Of a stretch of 64,000 nucleotides of DNA, positions 38,483-47,596 are shown one piece after another. How positions within the stretch are numbered: position 1 is the stretch's first letter; each line of letters starts with the position of its first letter. Below the pieces are notes generated by a model. That model searched no databases. It saw nothing but the letters and a program-made list of their open reading frames with translations, and was not told where the DNA came from. Source of the DNA: G965229615 sp965229615 (GTDB lineage: Bacteria; Pseudomonadota; Alphaproteobacteria; Rickettsiales; Midichloriaceae); assembly GCA_965229615.1 (NCBI GenBank), contig OZ245890.1, positions 310,001-374,000 on the forward strand. The letters run 5' to 3'. The position numbers and the translations under genes were made by a program.

Positions 38483-39916
38483 TCAAGATAAAATTTCCAA
38501 TTGTTGTTGAATATCTTGCACATGGTGATCAGCTGTTAAGGCATTAGTATCATCGATGTTTTGACTCATTGCAGAAGTCAATTTTTGTTGCAATAGCATA
38601 TATTGACATTTTATTAGTGATGGTTGATAGAAGGTATCATGAATTGCTTTTTCCTCCTCAGCTGATACACTTGTTTGTTGTTTATATCCAGATACTATTT
38701 TTTCAATTTCCACATTTACCATCTTACCTAGCATCATCCTATTCTGTGGTGTCAATTTTATAGGATATATCCTATACATTTGTATCAATATATTTTTGCA
38801 CTCTTCCATCTCGAGTAATTGGTTTATAATATCCGCTTCCATTGTGGCGTCAACAAATGAATGTACCTTTGCAAGCAGCTTAGTATCTTGCATGATGGCT
38901 GTATATTGTTCGTTTACCTTGTTGCTAAAACACCTTTTATGCAAATCAATAATCATATCAATATTACTAGCTCGATCAGGATCTGATATACCTGCAATGT
39001 ACTCCTCACAGCGTTTAAATACGCTAAACTGTTGAGCTGCCAATGCTTTAATCTGCTCTTTTATCTCCGGTGTATTGGCGATATCATCACCTGTAGAGCA
39101 TTTTATTATTTTCCTTATATCATATACTGATAGTCCGTATGCCTTGTTGCTACCCATAATAACATTATTGAATAGAGTGAAAGCAAGATTAAATCCACCA
39201 AATATAGCATGCTTAAAGCTTACAGCATGCAAAGCATTTGAAATGAAATTCCCTTCATTATGCGGTGTTGTGTTGAGCATTGTGTTAATAAAGCCTAAAC
39301 CACCGCTAATAGCCTCAGTTATTTTCGCAAATGGCCATTGTATAGCATGCAATGCATTTTGCAAAAATGTTTTATGTGCAGGACCAACACCGTTCTCAAT
39401 ATCAAAAGACAGTGCGTTATCACTCGGTAAGAAAATACTAGTATTGGATTTAAAAGGTGATAGCCCTATCATCTTTTTGTGAATATCAGACATTCTATCA
39501 TTTAGTCCCATATTAACTACTGCTTTTGCTACCTGTCCCAATGCAATACCTTCAGCTATTTGAAGAGTGCCGTCAACATAGTCTTCATACTCTTCAAGCC
39601 CAAACCACTCCAGTCCTGATACAATATGTGTTTTGGCTTGCTCATCTACAGTGCTAATAATGTTGTCGAGACTTGCACTGAAAGCTATTTGTGCAATCGG
39701 ATTAAGACTCCTTGACATAAATCCCATGGACGAATCAACTCCACCAAATGCAATGCTGCTAAGTGCAGTTGTCAGAGCTGCTATTCCTAGATTTACTCCA
39801 CAATGCACAATTTTATTAGTTCCACACACTTTGTATAATAGTGGCTGTACAAATTGCTCATATATACTTAAGCTTAAACCACCTGAGCCACCTGTTAATA
39901 TTGATAGTCCTTGCAT
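38483..39916 (-). CDS. hypothetical protein with glycine-rich hydrophobic segments and an internal repeat
   Basis: Unrecognised 477-aa protein. Residues 1-80 and 200-260 are hydrophobic and Gly/Ala/Ser-rich without classical helices of even length. A short motif occurs twice, NALHAIQWPFAKI and NALHAVSFKHAIF, about 40 residues apart, which suggests an internal duplication. The C-terminal 230 residues are helical and polar with a Cys-poor, Gln-rich end. No signal peptide. It does not obviously share blocks with the paralogous pair at 18.5-21.3 kb. A secreted or membrane-interacting role is conjecture. Confidence 0.6.
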   Translation of the reverse strand: MQGLSILTGGSGGLSLSIYEQFVQPLLYKVCGTNKIVHCGVNLGIAALTTALSSIAFGGVDSSMGFMSRSLNPIAQIAFSASLDNIISTVDEQAKTHIVSGLEWFGLEEYEDYVDGTLQIAEGIALGQVAKAVVNMGLNDRMSDIHKKMIGLSPFKSNTSIFLPSDNALSFDIENGVGPAHKTFLQNALHAIQWPFAKITEAISGGLGFINTMLNTTPHNEGNFISNALHAVSFKHAIFGGFNLAFTLFNNVIMGSNKAYGLSVYDIRKIIKCSTGDDIANTPEIKEQIKALAAQQFSVFKRCEEYIAGISDPDRASNIDMIIDLHKRCFSNKVNEQYTAIMQDTKLLAKVHSFVDATMEADIINQLLEMEECKNILIQMYRIYPIKLTPQNRMMLGKMVNVEIEKIVSGYKQQTSVSAEEEKAIHDTFYQPSLIKCQYMLLQQKLTSAMSQNIDDTNALTADHHVQDIQQQLEILS

Positions 39917-40100
39917 GTTATCTTAGTATTCATTATATTTATTAACTATTTCTACCTGTATCATATATAACATTCATTACAAATGTATTAAATATGTTGT
40001 ATATGATGCTTTATATTGCAACAAGGCAATATTGGTATTGTCAATGCATCACATATACCATTGTAGTGTAATTATAATACACCAATAATTCAACAAAGCA

Positions 40101-40697
40101 ATGCATAGAAAGGTGAAACTAATAGTAGGATTAGGTAATCCTGGTGCTCAATATACTAAAACAAGACATAACATTGGATTCCTAGCAGTGGAAAAACTTA
40201 GTGAAAAGTTCAATATTTCAAAATACAATACGAAATTCAATGCTATATATTACGGGCCATTTGACTGTGATACTAATTGCAGAGTGATACTAATGCAACC
40301 GGAAACATACATGAATAATAGTGGTTCTGCAGTGCAAGCATTTTGCTCCTTTTTTAAAATCAGCATTGATAATATCATAGTAATACATGATGATATAGAT
40401 CTTGTACTAGGAAAAATCAAAGTCAAAATAGGTGGGGGCAATGGTGGACATAATGGTTTGAAATCAATCGACAGTCACATCGGTACAAATTACTTGAGAA
40501 TAAGATTGGGTATTGATAGACCAGTGAATCATCAGCCAGTATCGGATTACGTATTGCAGAATTTTCTTGCTTCAGAAATTGGCAGTGTTGATAGAATGCT
40601 CGAATCCATTGCCACAAATATTGATTGTTTACTTGTAGAAAGAATTTCTGTGCAAAATCTCAACAAGTTTTTAGCTGCTTGTGCAATAACAAAATAA
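40101..40697 (+). CDS. pth: peptidyl-tRNA hydrolase
   Basis: Recycles peptidyl-tRNA released from stalled ribosomes; 198 aa. Motifs are IVGLGNPGAQYTKTRHNIGF with the catalytic His, QPETYMNNSG with the conserved Asn, and VIHDDIDLVLGKIKVKIGGGNGGHNGLKS. Asp in the DDID segment is the catalytic acid. secD follows after 12 bases, so the two may share a transcript. Confidence 0.97.
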   Translation: MHRKVKLIVGLGNPGAQYTKTRHNIGFLAVEKLSEKFNISKYNTKFNAIYYGPFDCDTNCRVILMQPETYMNNSGSAVQAFCSFFKISIDNIIVIHDDIDLVLGKIKVKIGGGNGGHNGLKSIDSHIGTNYLRIRLGIDRPVNHQPVSDYVLQNFLASEIGSVDRMLESIATNIDCLLVERISVQNLNKFLAACAITK

Positions 40698-40709
40698 TAT
40701 ATATCAATA

Positions 40710-42323
40710 ATGCGAATTTCAAAATGGCAGTCTATTATCATTATAGTAATATCGATAATATCACTATATTGTATATTACCAACCATTATACAGCCCGATA
40801 ATACAAGTTCAATTATGCAATACTTGCCTAATATAAAAATAAACTTGGGTTTAGATTTGCGTGGTGGAGTGTCAATATTACTTGAATCTGATATCGATAC
40901 ATATAAAAAAGAGCAGCTGTATACAATCAAACACAATATTGTGAGTGGGGTTAAAAAAAACGAGGAATTACTAAGAGGCAGTAGCATTTCAGCTGTCATT
41001 TCTGGTAGAAATATTATTCTAAATGTCATACCACATAACAAATCAGTCGATGTAGTGTCATATAAATCAGTTACTGAAAAGATTAGGACGATTTGTACAA
41101 ATACTGTTGGTACAAAATATTATGAGATCTCACATGATGAGAATGGCAAAATTACTGTACATCTAAATAATGCCTTCTTTGCAATGAATAACAACAGTAT
41201 AATAGAGCGTACCATTGATGTTATACGGTATAGAGTAGATGCTGCTGGAGTACAAGAAATTAATATACAAAAACAAGGTGATGATAATATCCTTGTACAA
41301 ATACCTGGCGCAAAGGATACAAGAGAAATTAAGGAAATGCTTGCACAGACAGGTAGTTTAAAGTTTCACTTAGTTGATACTAATATATCTTCCGAAGCAA
41401 TATCAAAACATGACATACCACTTGGTATAAAGTTATTACAGCTAGCTAAACCAACCACTGATAGTGATGTGTTGCCAGTATATATTCAACCACTTATGTA
41501 TGGTGAAATGATTGCAGATGCTCAACCTGGCACAAACATGGGCAAACATATTGTGCATTTTAAATTAACAGATGCTGGCACAAGAAAGTTTGCAGAAATT
41601 ACTAAAAACAATATTGGTAAGTTGTTAGCAATAGTACTTGATAACAAAGTCATTTCAGCACCAATGATTAATGAGCCAATTCTAACAGGTTCAGGACAAA
41701 TATCAGGTGCATTCGATGAACAATCAGCAAAAGACCTAGCAATATTATTACGTTCTGGCGCATTACCAGCTCCAGTCAGGATAATTGAAGAGAAAATCAT
41801 AGGGCCAATGCTTGGACAGCAGACTATAGATAATGGTACAACAGCAATAATGATTGGTTGTTTTGCAGTTGTAGTTATTATGATATCTGTATATGGGGTA
41901 CTTGGTATGATGGCAAGTATCGCACTATTTTTTAACTTAATCATTATACTTGCAGTATTGTCATTGATGGAAGCAACACTAACAATGCCAGGGCTAGCAG
42001 GTATTGCTCTAACACTAGGAATGGCTGTAGATGCAAACGTCTTGATATATGAAAGAATGCGAGAAGAGAGACGAAAACTGCAGGATTTCGCAAAAATTAT
42101 TGGAAGTAGCTATGAATCAGCAGTACGTACAATATTGGATTCAAATATAACAACAATCGTGGCTGCAACTGTATTATATATATTTGGTGGCAACGCAATC
42201 AAGGGGTTCGCAGTAACACTCATAGTTGGTATTATATGCTCTATATTGACAGCTATTATGTTCACGAGAGTTTTCATCAGCTGGTGGTGTAAACTGTTTG
42301 GAACTCATAAAATTACTCTATAA
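40710..42323 (+). CDS. secD: protein translocase subunit SecD
   Basis: Sec accessory membrane protein that uses the proton gradient to complete protein export; 537 aa. The N-terminal helix leads to the P1 domain with LGLDLRGGVSILLE (D1/D2 start), and GSGQISGAFDEQSAKDLAILLRSGALPAP precedes the six-helix region. D-GL-like motifs in the membrane part include GMAVDANVLIYERMREE. secF is not adjacent. Downstream lies the coiled-coil array. Confidence 0.97.
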   Translation: MRISKWQSIIIIVISIISLYCILPTIIQPDNTSSIMQYLPNIKINLGLDLRGGVSILLESDIDTYKKEQLYTIKHNIVSGVKKNEELLRGSSISAVISGRNIILNVIPHNKSVDVVSYKSVTEKIRTICTNTVGTKYYEISHDENGKITVHLNNAFFAMNNNSIIERTIDVIRYRVDAAGVQEINIQKQGDDNILVQIPGAKDTREIKEMLAQTGSLKFHLVDTNISSEAISKHDIPLGIKLLQLAKPTTDSDVLPVYIQPLMYGEMIADAQPGTNMGKHIVHFKLTDAGTRKFAEITKNNIGKLLAIVLDNKVISAPMINEPILTGSGQISGAFDEQSAKDLAILLRSGALPAPVRIIEEKIIGPMLGQQTIDNGTTAIMIGCFAVVVIMISVYGVLGMMASIALFFNLIIILAVLSLMEATLTMPGLAGIALTLGMAVDANVLIYERMREERRKLQDFAKIIGSSYESAVRTILDSNITTIVAATVLYIFGGNAIKGFAVTLIVGIICSILTAIMFTRVFISWWCKLFGTHKITL

Positions 42324-42367
42324 ACCATTATAGCTGTTCTAACACTTCAAAAGTATAATCTTGCATC

Positions 42368-42419
42368 TTGACAGCACCCCATGAATATGTTTAGCATATG
42401 ATGTTGTGGAATAACAACA
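42368..42419 (+). promoter_or_regulatory. candidate promoter and leader hairpin of the coiled-coil array
   Basis: TTGACA at 42368-42373 is followed 18 bases later by TAGCAT at 42392-42397, four of six positions matching a -10 box. A 6-bp hairpin (42402-42407 with 42414-42419) lies just after it, 14 bases before the first array gene. This would place the start of transcription near 42404. It is the only good promoter-like match seen before the array genes. Sequence inspection only. Confidence 0.35.
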
Positions 42420-42433
42420 CACTCACATAACAT

Positions 42434-43966
42434 ATGCTAAATAAAATAACACATATCTTTCACTCTAAAACCAAACAAAAGCTCAATAGCAATGAACAAA
42501 CATACGATGAAGAGATAGCATTTGACAAATCACTGCTACTTGTAACAAGTGATCATAAGTTTCAGCTCAGAAACAATAGCTATTGTCTAATGGATGCAAT
42601 CGATAAGGTATCAGGTAAAAAACACACTTACGTCATACATGGTAACAAAAAAATCCTTCTAACATTTGAACTCTATAGCTCTCTCATGCAAATTCTTCCA
42701 CAGCTTGAAGAGCAAACAGATGATGTATTAGAAGAATATGATGTAAATGCATTCATATGCGAAATAAACAACAAGTTTAAAGAAGAATATGATGCTAAGG
42801 TCAATTCTGAGAAGGAAATCTTGTTATCTCTTTCAAGAGATGACTGGATTATGCTCAAGGGGATGACAAAACAACAGAATGATGAAAGTGATGAGCAAAA
42901 TCATGACATAGTGGATGATCTGCTCGCACATTTAAATTCTGATTCTGAGTCGCAACAGAAAAATTCCAAACCAATGCCGCAGTGCAAACTCAAATCATTT
43001 GGAAATAAACTGGCACATGAAGTATTTACAACAAAGGAAGTATGGCAACTCATCATAACACAAGACCCCCCTGTGAAGGAAAGACAGAAACCAAAAAGAA
43101 AACATGCAGATTCTGAAGCAGGGTTTGTGACATGCAGAGAGGAAGAAAGTAGTGAAGAAGAAAAAGTTAATCACAACAAACATAAAAACAAAAAACATAA
43201 AAAAACTATGCAAAACAGACAAAACACTCCTAACACACAAAATAACAACCCTCCAACACTGGACGATGATATTAAGGTTCCAGAATCACTTGTGAAACGA
43301 TGCCGCAATGAAATTGAGACTGCATTCAAAGATTCAAAAGACATTGATATGAACAAATTTGATTTTCAAGACCAACGTCAAAAAACGATGTTCGTCAAGG
43401 CATTGCGCACCGCTCTGAAACAGTTCTCAGATGAAAGGCATGAGCAGGGTTTCTTTGTGAGATTCACAATAATGGAAAATTTCAGGGCAAGAAATACCAT
43501 TGCATTCATTGATCGAACATCAGCAATCATAGGGAGATTGTTCGGTGAACTTTATACAGAAAATGTAGTCTTGCGTGGCAAACTAGACTCAATAGAGACA
43601 AACATGAAAGATATGCAAAAGCAGGCAGCAACGGATATGCAAGAGTTGAAGGACAAGATGGAAACAGATAGAGAGAAGGCAGAAGCAGATAGAGAGAAGG
43701 CAGAAGCAGATAGAAAGAAGGCAGAAGCAGACATGCAAGAGTTGAAGGACAAGATGGAAGCAGATAGACAGAGGGCAGAAGCAGATAGACAGAGGGCAGA
43801 AGCAGATAGACAGAGGGCAGCAAGAATGGAAGCAATGCTAGCAGCTTTGTTGGAGAAAAAAGCTCCAAGAAGAGAAGAGAGTGAAGAAAGGAAGGTATCA
43901 TTTGCAGAGAAGGAAGTGGAGAGAAGGAAGTCAAGTGAAGAGAAAAAGGAAGAGAACAAGAGGTAA
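42434..43966 (+). CDS. coiled-coil protein, founder gene of the tandem array (A1)
   Basis: Unrecognised 510-aa protein. The first 385 residues are not shared with the array: an acidic, helical region, then a strongly basic low-complexity stretch (about residues 205-280) with clusters such as KHKNKKHKK that resemble eukaryotic nuclear-localisation signals, then a folded-looking segment (about 285-385). The last 125 residues are the array's common C-terminus: KDMQKQAATDMQELKDKM, repeated ADRQRAE heptads forming a coiled coil, MEAMLAALLEKK, and the conserved EERKVSFAEKE tail. No signal peptide. The stop is 4 bases from the next gene's ATG. Confidence 0.85.
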   Translation: MLNKITHIFHSKTKQKLNSNEQTYDEEIAFDKSLLLVTSDHKFQLRNNSYCLMDAIDKVSGKKHTYVIHGNKKILLTFELYSSLMQILPQLEEQTDDVLEEYDVNAFICEINNKFKEEYDAKVNSEKEILLSLSRDDWIMLKGMTKQQNDESDEQNHDIVDDLLAHLNSDSESQQKNSKPMPQCKLKSFGNKLAHEVFTTKEVWQLIITQDPPVKERQKPKRKHADSEAGFVTCREEESSEEEKVNHNKHKNKKHKKTMQNRQNTPNTQNNNPPTLDDDIKVPESLVKRCRNEIETAFKDSKDIDMNKFDFQDQRQKTMFVKALRTALKQFSDERHEQGFFVRFTIMENFRARNTIAFIDRTSAIIGRLFGELYTENVVLRGKLDSIETNMKDMQKQAATDMQELKDKMETDREKAEADREKAEADRKKAEADMQELKDKMEADRQRAEADRQRAEADRQRAARMEAMLAALLEKKAPRREESEERKVSFAEKEVERRKSSEEKKEENKR

Positions 43967-43970
43967 TGAA

Positions 43971-44828
43971 ATGTTGGAACTAATAGGGAGAATATGGGGG
44001 AGGATAAAAGAAACATTAAACAAAATAAAGAGGAAAATAATGAGAGCATTGCAAGGGTTGAAGAACAAGTTCAGTCGACAAAGTCAGAACGAATTGGAAT
44101 TACAAGAGTCTTTGATAGGTGCTGATGAGGAAAAGAAAGAAGGGGAGTCTTTGATAGGTGCTGATGAGGAAAAGAAAGAAGGGGCATGGCAATGGTTGAA
44201 GAACAAGTGCAGTCGAAAAAGTCAGAACAAATTGGAATTACAAATGGCTGCGATGAACGAAGCATTGAAAGACGTTTGTAATCCCAATGATGAAAGAGAT
44301 AAATCATTTGAAGAAATAGGTGGTGGTGATACACAGGTTGCACCGAGTCAAGTGAAACCAGGAGGAGTAAGAAGTTATGATAAAGACATGCAAGGCTATG
44401 GTGTTGTTGGCATGTTAGACGTGTTAGAGGGTATATTAGACAACTATAAAGAGATGAATAAAACCTGTGACTCAATAGAGACAAACATGAAAGATATGCA
44501 AAAGCAGGCAGCAACGGATATGCAAGAGTTGAAGGACAAGATGGAAACAGATAGAGAGAAGGCAGAAGCAGATAGAAAGAAGGCAGAAGCAGATAGACAG
44601 AAGGCAGAAGCAGACATGCAAGAGTTGAAGGACAAGATGGAAGCAGATAGACAGAGGGCAGAAGCAGATAGACAGAGGGCAGCAAGAATGGAAGCAATGC
44701 TAGCAGCTTTGTTGGAAAAAAAAGCTCCAAGAAAAGAAGAGAGTGAAGAGAGAAAGGTATCATTTGCAGAGAAGGAAGTGGAGAGAAGGAAGTCAAGTGA
44801 AGAGAAAAAGGAAGAGAACAAGAGGTAA
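43971..44828 (+). CDS. array coiled-coil protein A2
   Basis: A 285-aa array member. It begins with the common amphipathic block MLELIGRIWGRIKETLN, then a variable region containing a duplicated ESLIGADEEKKEG, the NPNDERDKSFEEIGG segment, the variant-1 block (RSYDKDMQGYGVVGMLD), the heptad coiled coil and the conserved tail. The ATG at 43971 is preceded by AAGAGG at 43957-43963 inside the last codons of A1, so translation is probably coupled. Its second half is nearly identical in DNA to the end of A1, differing in heptad number. Confidence 0.85.
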   Translation: MLELIGRIWGRIKETLNKIKRKIMRALQGLKNKFSRQSQNELELQESLIGADEEKKEGESLIGADEEKKEGAWQWLKNKCSRKSQNKLELQMAAMNEALKDVCNPNDERDKSFEEIGGGDTQVAPSQVKPGGVRSYDKDMQGYGVVGMLDVLEGILDNYKEMNKTCDSIETNMKDMQKQAATDMQELKDKMETDREKAEADRKKAEADRQKAEADMQELKDKMEADRQRAEADRQRAARMEAMLAALLEKKAPRKEESEERKVSFAEKEVERRKSSEEKKEENKR

Positions 44829-44832
44829 TGAA

Positions 44833-45543
44833 ATGTTGGAACTAATAGGGAGAATATGGGGGAGGATAAAAGAAACATTAAACAAAATAAAGAGGAAAAT
44901 AATGAAAGCATTGCAATGGTTGGGTGTTTGTAAAGATAAAGGAGAAAGTCAGAACGAATTGGAATTACAAGAGCCTTTGATGGGTGCTGATGAGGAAAAG
45001 AAAGAAGGAGCATGGCAATGGTTGAAGAACAAGTGCAGTCGAAAAAGTCAGAACAAATTGGAATTACAAATGGCTGCGATGAACGCAGCATTGAAAGACG
45101 TTTGTAATCCAAATGGTGAAAGGGACCAATCAGGTGGTAATACACAGGTTGCACCGAGTCAAGTGAGAGAAGGAGGAGTAAGAAGTTATGATAAAGATAT
45201 GCAAGGCTATGGTGTTGTTGGCATGTTAGACGTGTTAGAGGGTATATTAGACAACTATAAAGAGATGAATAAAACCTGTGACTCAATAGAGACAAGCATG
45301 AAAGATATGCAAAAGCAGGCAGCAACGGATATGCAAGAGTTGAAGGACAAGATGGAAGCAGATAGACAGAAGGCAGAAGCAGATAGACAGAAGGCAGAAG
45401 CAGATATGAATGACTTAAAGAGAATGATGGGAATGTTGTTGAGAGATAGAGGTCCAAGAAAAGAAGAGAGTGAGGAGAGAAAGGTGTCGTTTGCAGAGAA
45501 GGAAATGAAGAGAAGGGAATCAAGTGAAGAGAAAAAGAGGTGA
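44833..45543 (+). CDS. array coiled-coil protein A3
   Basis: A 236-aa array member. The start block and variable region (WLGVCKDKGESQNELELQEP, then a second LKNKCSRKSQNKLELQ) resemble A2, but the middle carries DQSGGNTQVAPSQVREGG in place of the DKSFEEIGGG version. The variant-1 block follows. The coiled-coil repeat is shorter (DRQKAEADRQKAEADMNDL), and the end switches to the MNDLKRMMGMLLRD version used by A4-A6. It is thus a hybrid of A2-like and A4-like parts. Begins 4 bases after the A2 stop. Confidence 0.84.
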   Translation: MLELIGRIWGRIKETLNKIKRKIMKALQWLGVCKDKGESQNELELQEPLMGADEEKKEGAWQWLKNKCSRKSQNKLELQMAAMNAALKDVCNPNGERDQSGGNTQVAPSQVREGGVRSYDKDMQGYGVVGMLDVLEGILDNYKEMNKTCDSIETSMKDMQKQAATDMQELKDKMEADRQKAEADRQKAEADMNDLKRMMGMLLRDRGPRKEESEERKVSFAEKEMKRRESSEEKKR

Positions 45544-45547
45544 TGAA

Positions 45548-46219
45548 ATGTTGGAACTAATAGGGAGAATATGGGGGAGGATAAAAGAAACATTAAACAA
45601 AATAAAGAGGATAATAATGCAGAGTGTGAAAGCAGGATGGAATGCTACAAAGGCAGGATGGAATGCTATAAATTTTTGGAGTGGAAAAAGTAAGAAGAAT
45701 GAGGACGAATTAGAATTACAAGAGTCTTTGATAGGTGCTGATGAGGAAGAAGATGTAAGGGAAAAAATGGCTGTGATGAACGAAGCATTGAAAGGCGTTT
45801 GTAATCCAAATAATGAAAGTGACCAATCAGGTGGTAATACACAGGTTGCACCGAGTCAAGTGAGAGAAGGAGGAGTAAGAAGTTATGATAAAGATATGCA
45901 AGGCTATGGTGTTGTTGGCATGTTAGACGTGTTAGAGGGTATATTAGACAACTATAAAGAGATGAATAAAACCTGTGACTCAATAGAGACAAACATGAAA
46001 GAGATGCAAAAGCAGGCAGCAACGGATATGCAAGAGTTGAAGGACAAGATGGAAACAGATAGACAGAGGGCAGAAGCAGATATGAATGACTTAAAGAGAA
46101 TGATGGGAATGTTGTTGAGAGATAGAGGTCCAAGAAAAGAAGAGAGTGAGGAGAGAAAGGTGTCGTTTGCAGAGAAGGAAATGAAGAGAAGGGAATCAAG
46201 TGAAGAGAAAAAGAGGTGA
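45548..46219 (+). CDS. array coiled-coil protein A4
   Basis: A 223-aa member. After the common start block it has a distinct variable region with two KAGWNATKAGWNA repeats and FWSGKSKKNEDELELQESL. The middle NPNNESDQSGGNTQVAPSQ and variant-1 block follow. Only one heptad (DRQRAEADMNDL) remains. The tail is EERKVSFAEKEMKRRESSEEKKR. It is almost identical in DNA to A5 for most of its length. Begins 4 bases after the A3 stop with AAGAGG upstream. Confidence 0.84.
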   Translation: MLELIGRIWGRIKETLNKIKRIIMQSVKAGWNATKAGWNAINFWSGKSKKNEDELELQESLIGADEEEDVREKMAVMNEALKGVCNPNNESDQSGGNTQVAPSQVREGGVRSYDKDMQGYGVVGMLDVLEGILDNYKEMNKTCDSIETNMKEMQKQAATDMQELKDKMETDRQRAEADMNDLKRMMGMLLRDRGPRKEESEERKVSFAEKEMKRRESSEEKKR

Positions 46220-46223
46220 TGAA

Positions 46224-46952
46224 ATGTTGGAACTAATAGGGAGAATATGGGGGAGGATAAAAGAAACATTAAACAAAATAAAGAGGATAATAATGCAGAG
46301 TGTGAAAGCAGGATGGAATGCTACAAAGGCAGGATGGAATGCTATAAATTTTTGGAGTGGAAAAAGTAAGAAGAATGAGGACGAATTAGAATTACAAGAG
46401 TCTTTGATAGGTGCTGATGAGAAAGAAGATGTAAGGGAACAAATGGCTGCGATGAACACAGTGTTAGAAGACGTTTGTAATCCAAATAATGAAAGTGACC
46501 AATCAGGTGGTAATACACAGGTTGCACCGAGTCAAGTGAGAGAAGGTGGAGTAAGAAGTTATGATAAAGATATGCAAGGCTATGGTGTTGTTGGCATGTT
46601 AGACGTGTTAGAGGGTATATTAGACAACTATAAAGAGATGAATAAAACCTGTGACTCAATAGAGACAAGCATGAAAGATATGCAAAAGCAGGCAGCAACA
46701 GATATGCAAGAGTTGAAGGACAAGATGGAAGCAGATGGACAGAAGGCAGCAACAGATATGCAAGAGTTGAAGGACAAGATGGAAGCAGATAGACAGAGGG
46801 CAGAAGCAGATATGAATGACTTAAAGAGAATGATGGGAATGTTGTTGAAAGATAGAGCCCCAAGAAGAGAAGAAAGTGAAGAGAGAAAGGTGTCGTTTGC
46901 AGAGAAGGAAAATAGGAAAAGGGAATTAGGTGAAAAGAACCAGAGGCGATGA
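46224..46952 (+). CDS. array coiled-coil protein A5
   Basis: A 242-aa member, a near-copy of A4 through the first 130 residues (same WNA repeats), with small changes (REQMAAMNTVLEDVC). The coiled coil contains a duplicated DMQELKDKMEADGQKAAT unit. The tail differs from A4 from about residue 220: FAEKENRKRELGEKNQRR, the version found in A6 and A7. It starts 4 bases after the A4 stop. Its own stop is only 1 base from the A6 ATG. Confidence 0.84.
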   Translation: MLELIGRIWGRIKETLNKIKRIIMQSVKAGWNATKAGWNAINFWSGKSKKNEDELELQESLIGADEKEDVREQMAAMNTVLEDVCNPNNESDQSGGNTQVAPSQVREGGVRSYDKDMQGYGVVGMLDVLEGILDNYKEMNKTCDSIETSMKDMQKQAATDMQELKDKMEADGQKAATDMQELKDKMEADRQRAEADMNDLKRMMGMLLKDRAPRREESEERKVSFAEKENRKRELGEKNQRR

Positions 46953-46953
46953 A

Positions 46954-47595
46954 ATGTTGGAACTAATATGGAGAATATGGGGGAGGATAAAAGAAACATT
47001 AAACAAAATAAAGAGGATAATAATGGGACTATTGCAAGGGTTGAAGAACAAGTTCAGTCGACAAAGTCAGAACGAATTGGAATTACAAGAATCTTTGATG
47101 GGTGCTGATGAGGAAAAGAAAGAAGATGTAAGGGAACAAATGGCTGCGATGAACACAGTGTTAGAAGACGTTTGTAATCCCAATGATGAAAAAGATAAAT
47201 CATTTGAAGAAATAGGTGATGCAAAACATGTTGTACCAAGTCAAGTAAAACCAGGTGGTAAGAAGGCATTTGACAAGGCTAATGCAGAGCATGGAGTAAT
47301 TCAAATGTTTAGTGGATTGGATAGGATGATTGCAAACACAAAACAAACAATAGAAGCATGTAAAGAAATCAAAACAGAGTTGCAAAACTTAGGAGAAGCA
47401 GCAGCAGCAGATAGACAGAGGGCAGAAGCAGATAGACAGAGGGCAGAAGCAGATATGAATGACTTAAAGAGAATGATGGGAATGTTGTTGAGAGGCAGAG
47501 CTCCAGAAAAAGAAAAGAGTGAAGAGAGAAAGGTATCGTTTACAGAGAAGGAAAATAGGAAAAGGGAATTAGGTGAAAAGAACCAGAGGCGATGA
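46954..47595 (+). CDS. array coiled-coil protein A6
   Basis: A 213-aa member. The start block reads LELIWRIWGR (Trp replaces Gly) and the next region is the LQGLKNKFSRQSQNELELQE type of A2. The middle carries DKSFEEIGDAKHVVPSQVKPGG, followed by the second variant block (KKAFDKANAEHGVIQMFSG, IANTKQTIEACKEIKTELQ), which aligns with variant 1 but is quite different in sequence. Short heptads and the RELGEKNQRR tail follow. One base separates it from A5. Confidence 0.83.
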   Translation: MLELIWRIWGRIKETLNKIKRIIMGLLQGLKNKFSRQSQNELELQESLMGADEEKKEDVREQMAAMNTVLEDVCNPNDEKDKSFEEIGDAKHVVPSQVKPGGKKAFDKANAEHGVIQMFSGLDRMIANTKQTIEACKEIKTELQNLGEAAAADRQRAEADRQRAEADMNDLKRMMGMLLRGRAPEKEKSEERKVSFTEKENRKRELGEKNQRR

Positions 47596-47596
47596 A

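Noticed and set aside
43881..43970. Earlier in-frame starts for A2 (43881) and similar upstream starts for A3-A7.
   Set aside because: These would overlap the previous gene deeply and translate its tail in another frame. The ATG just after each stop has a ribosome-binding site and begins the conserved MLELIGRIWGR block.
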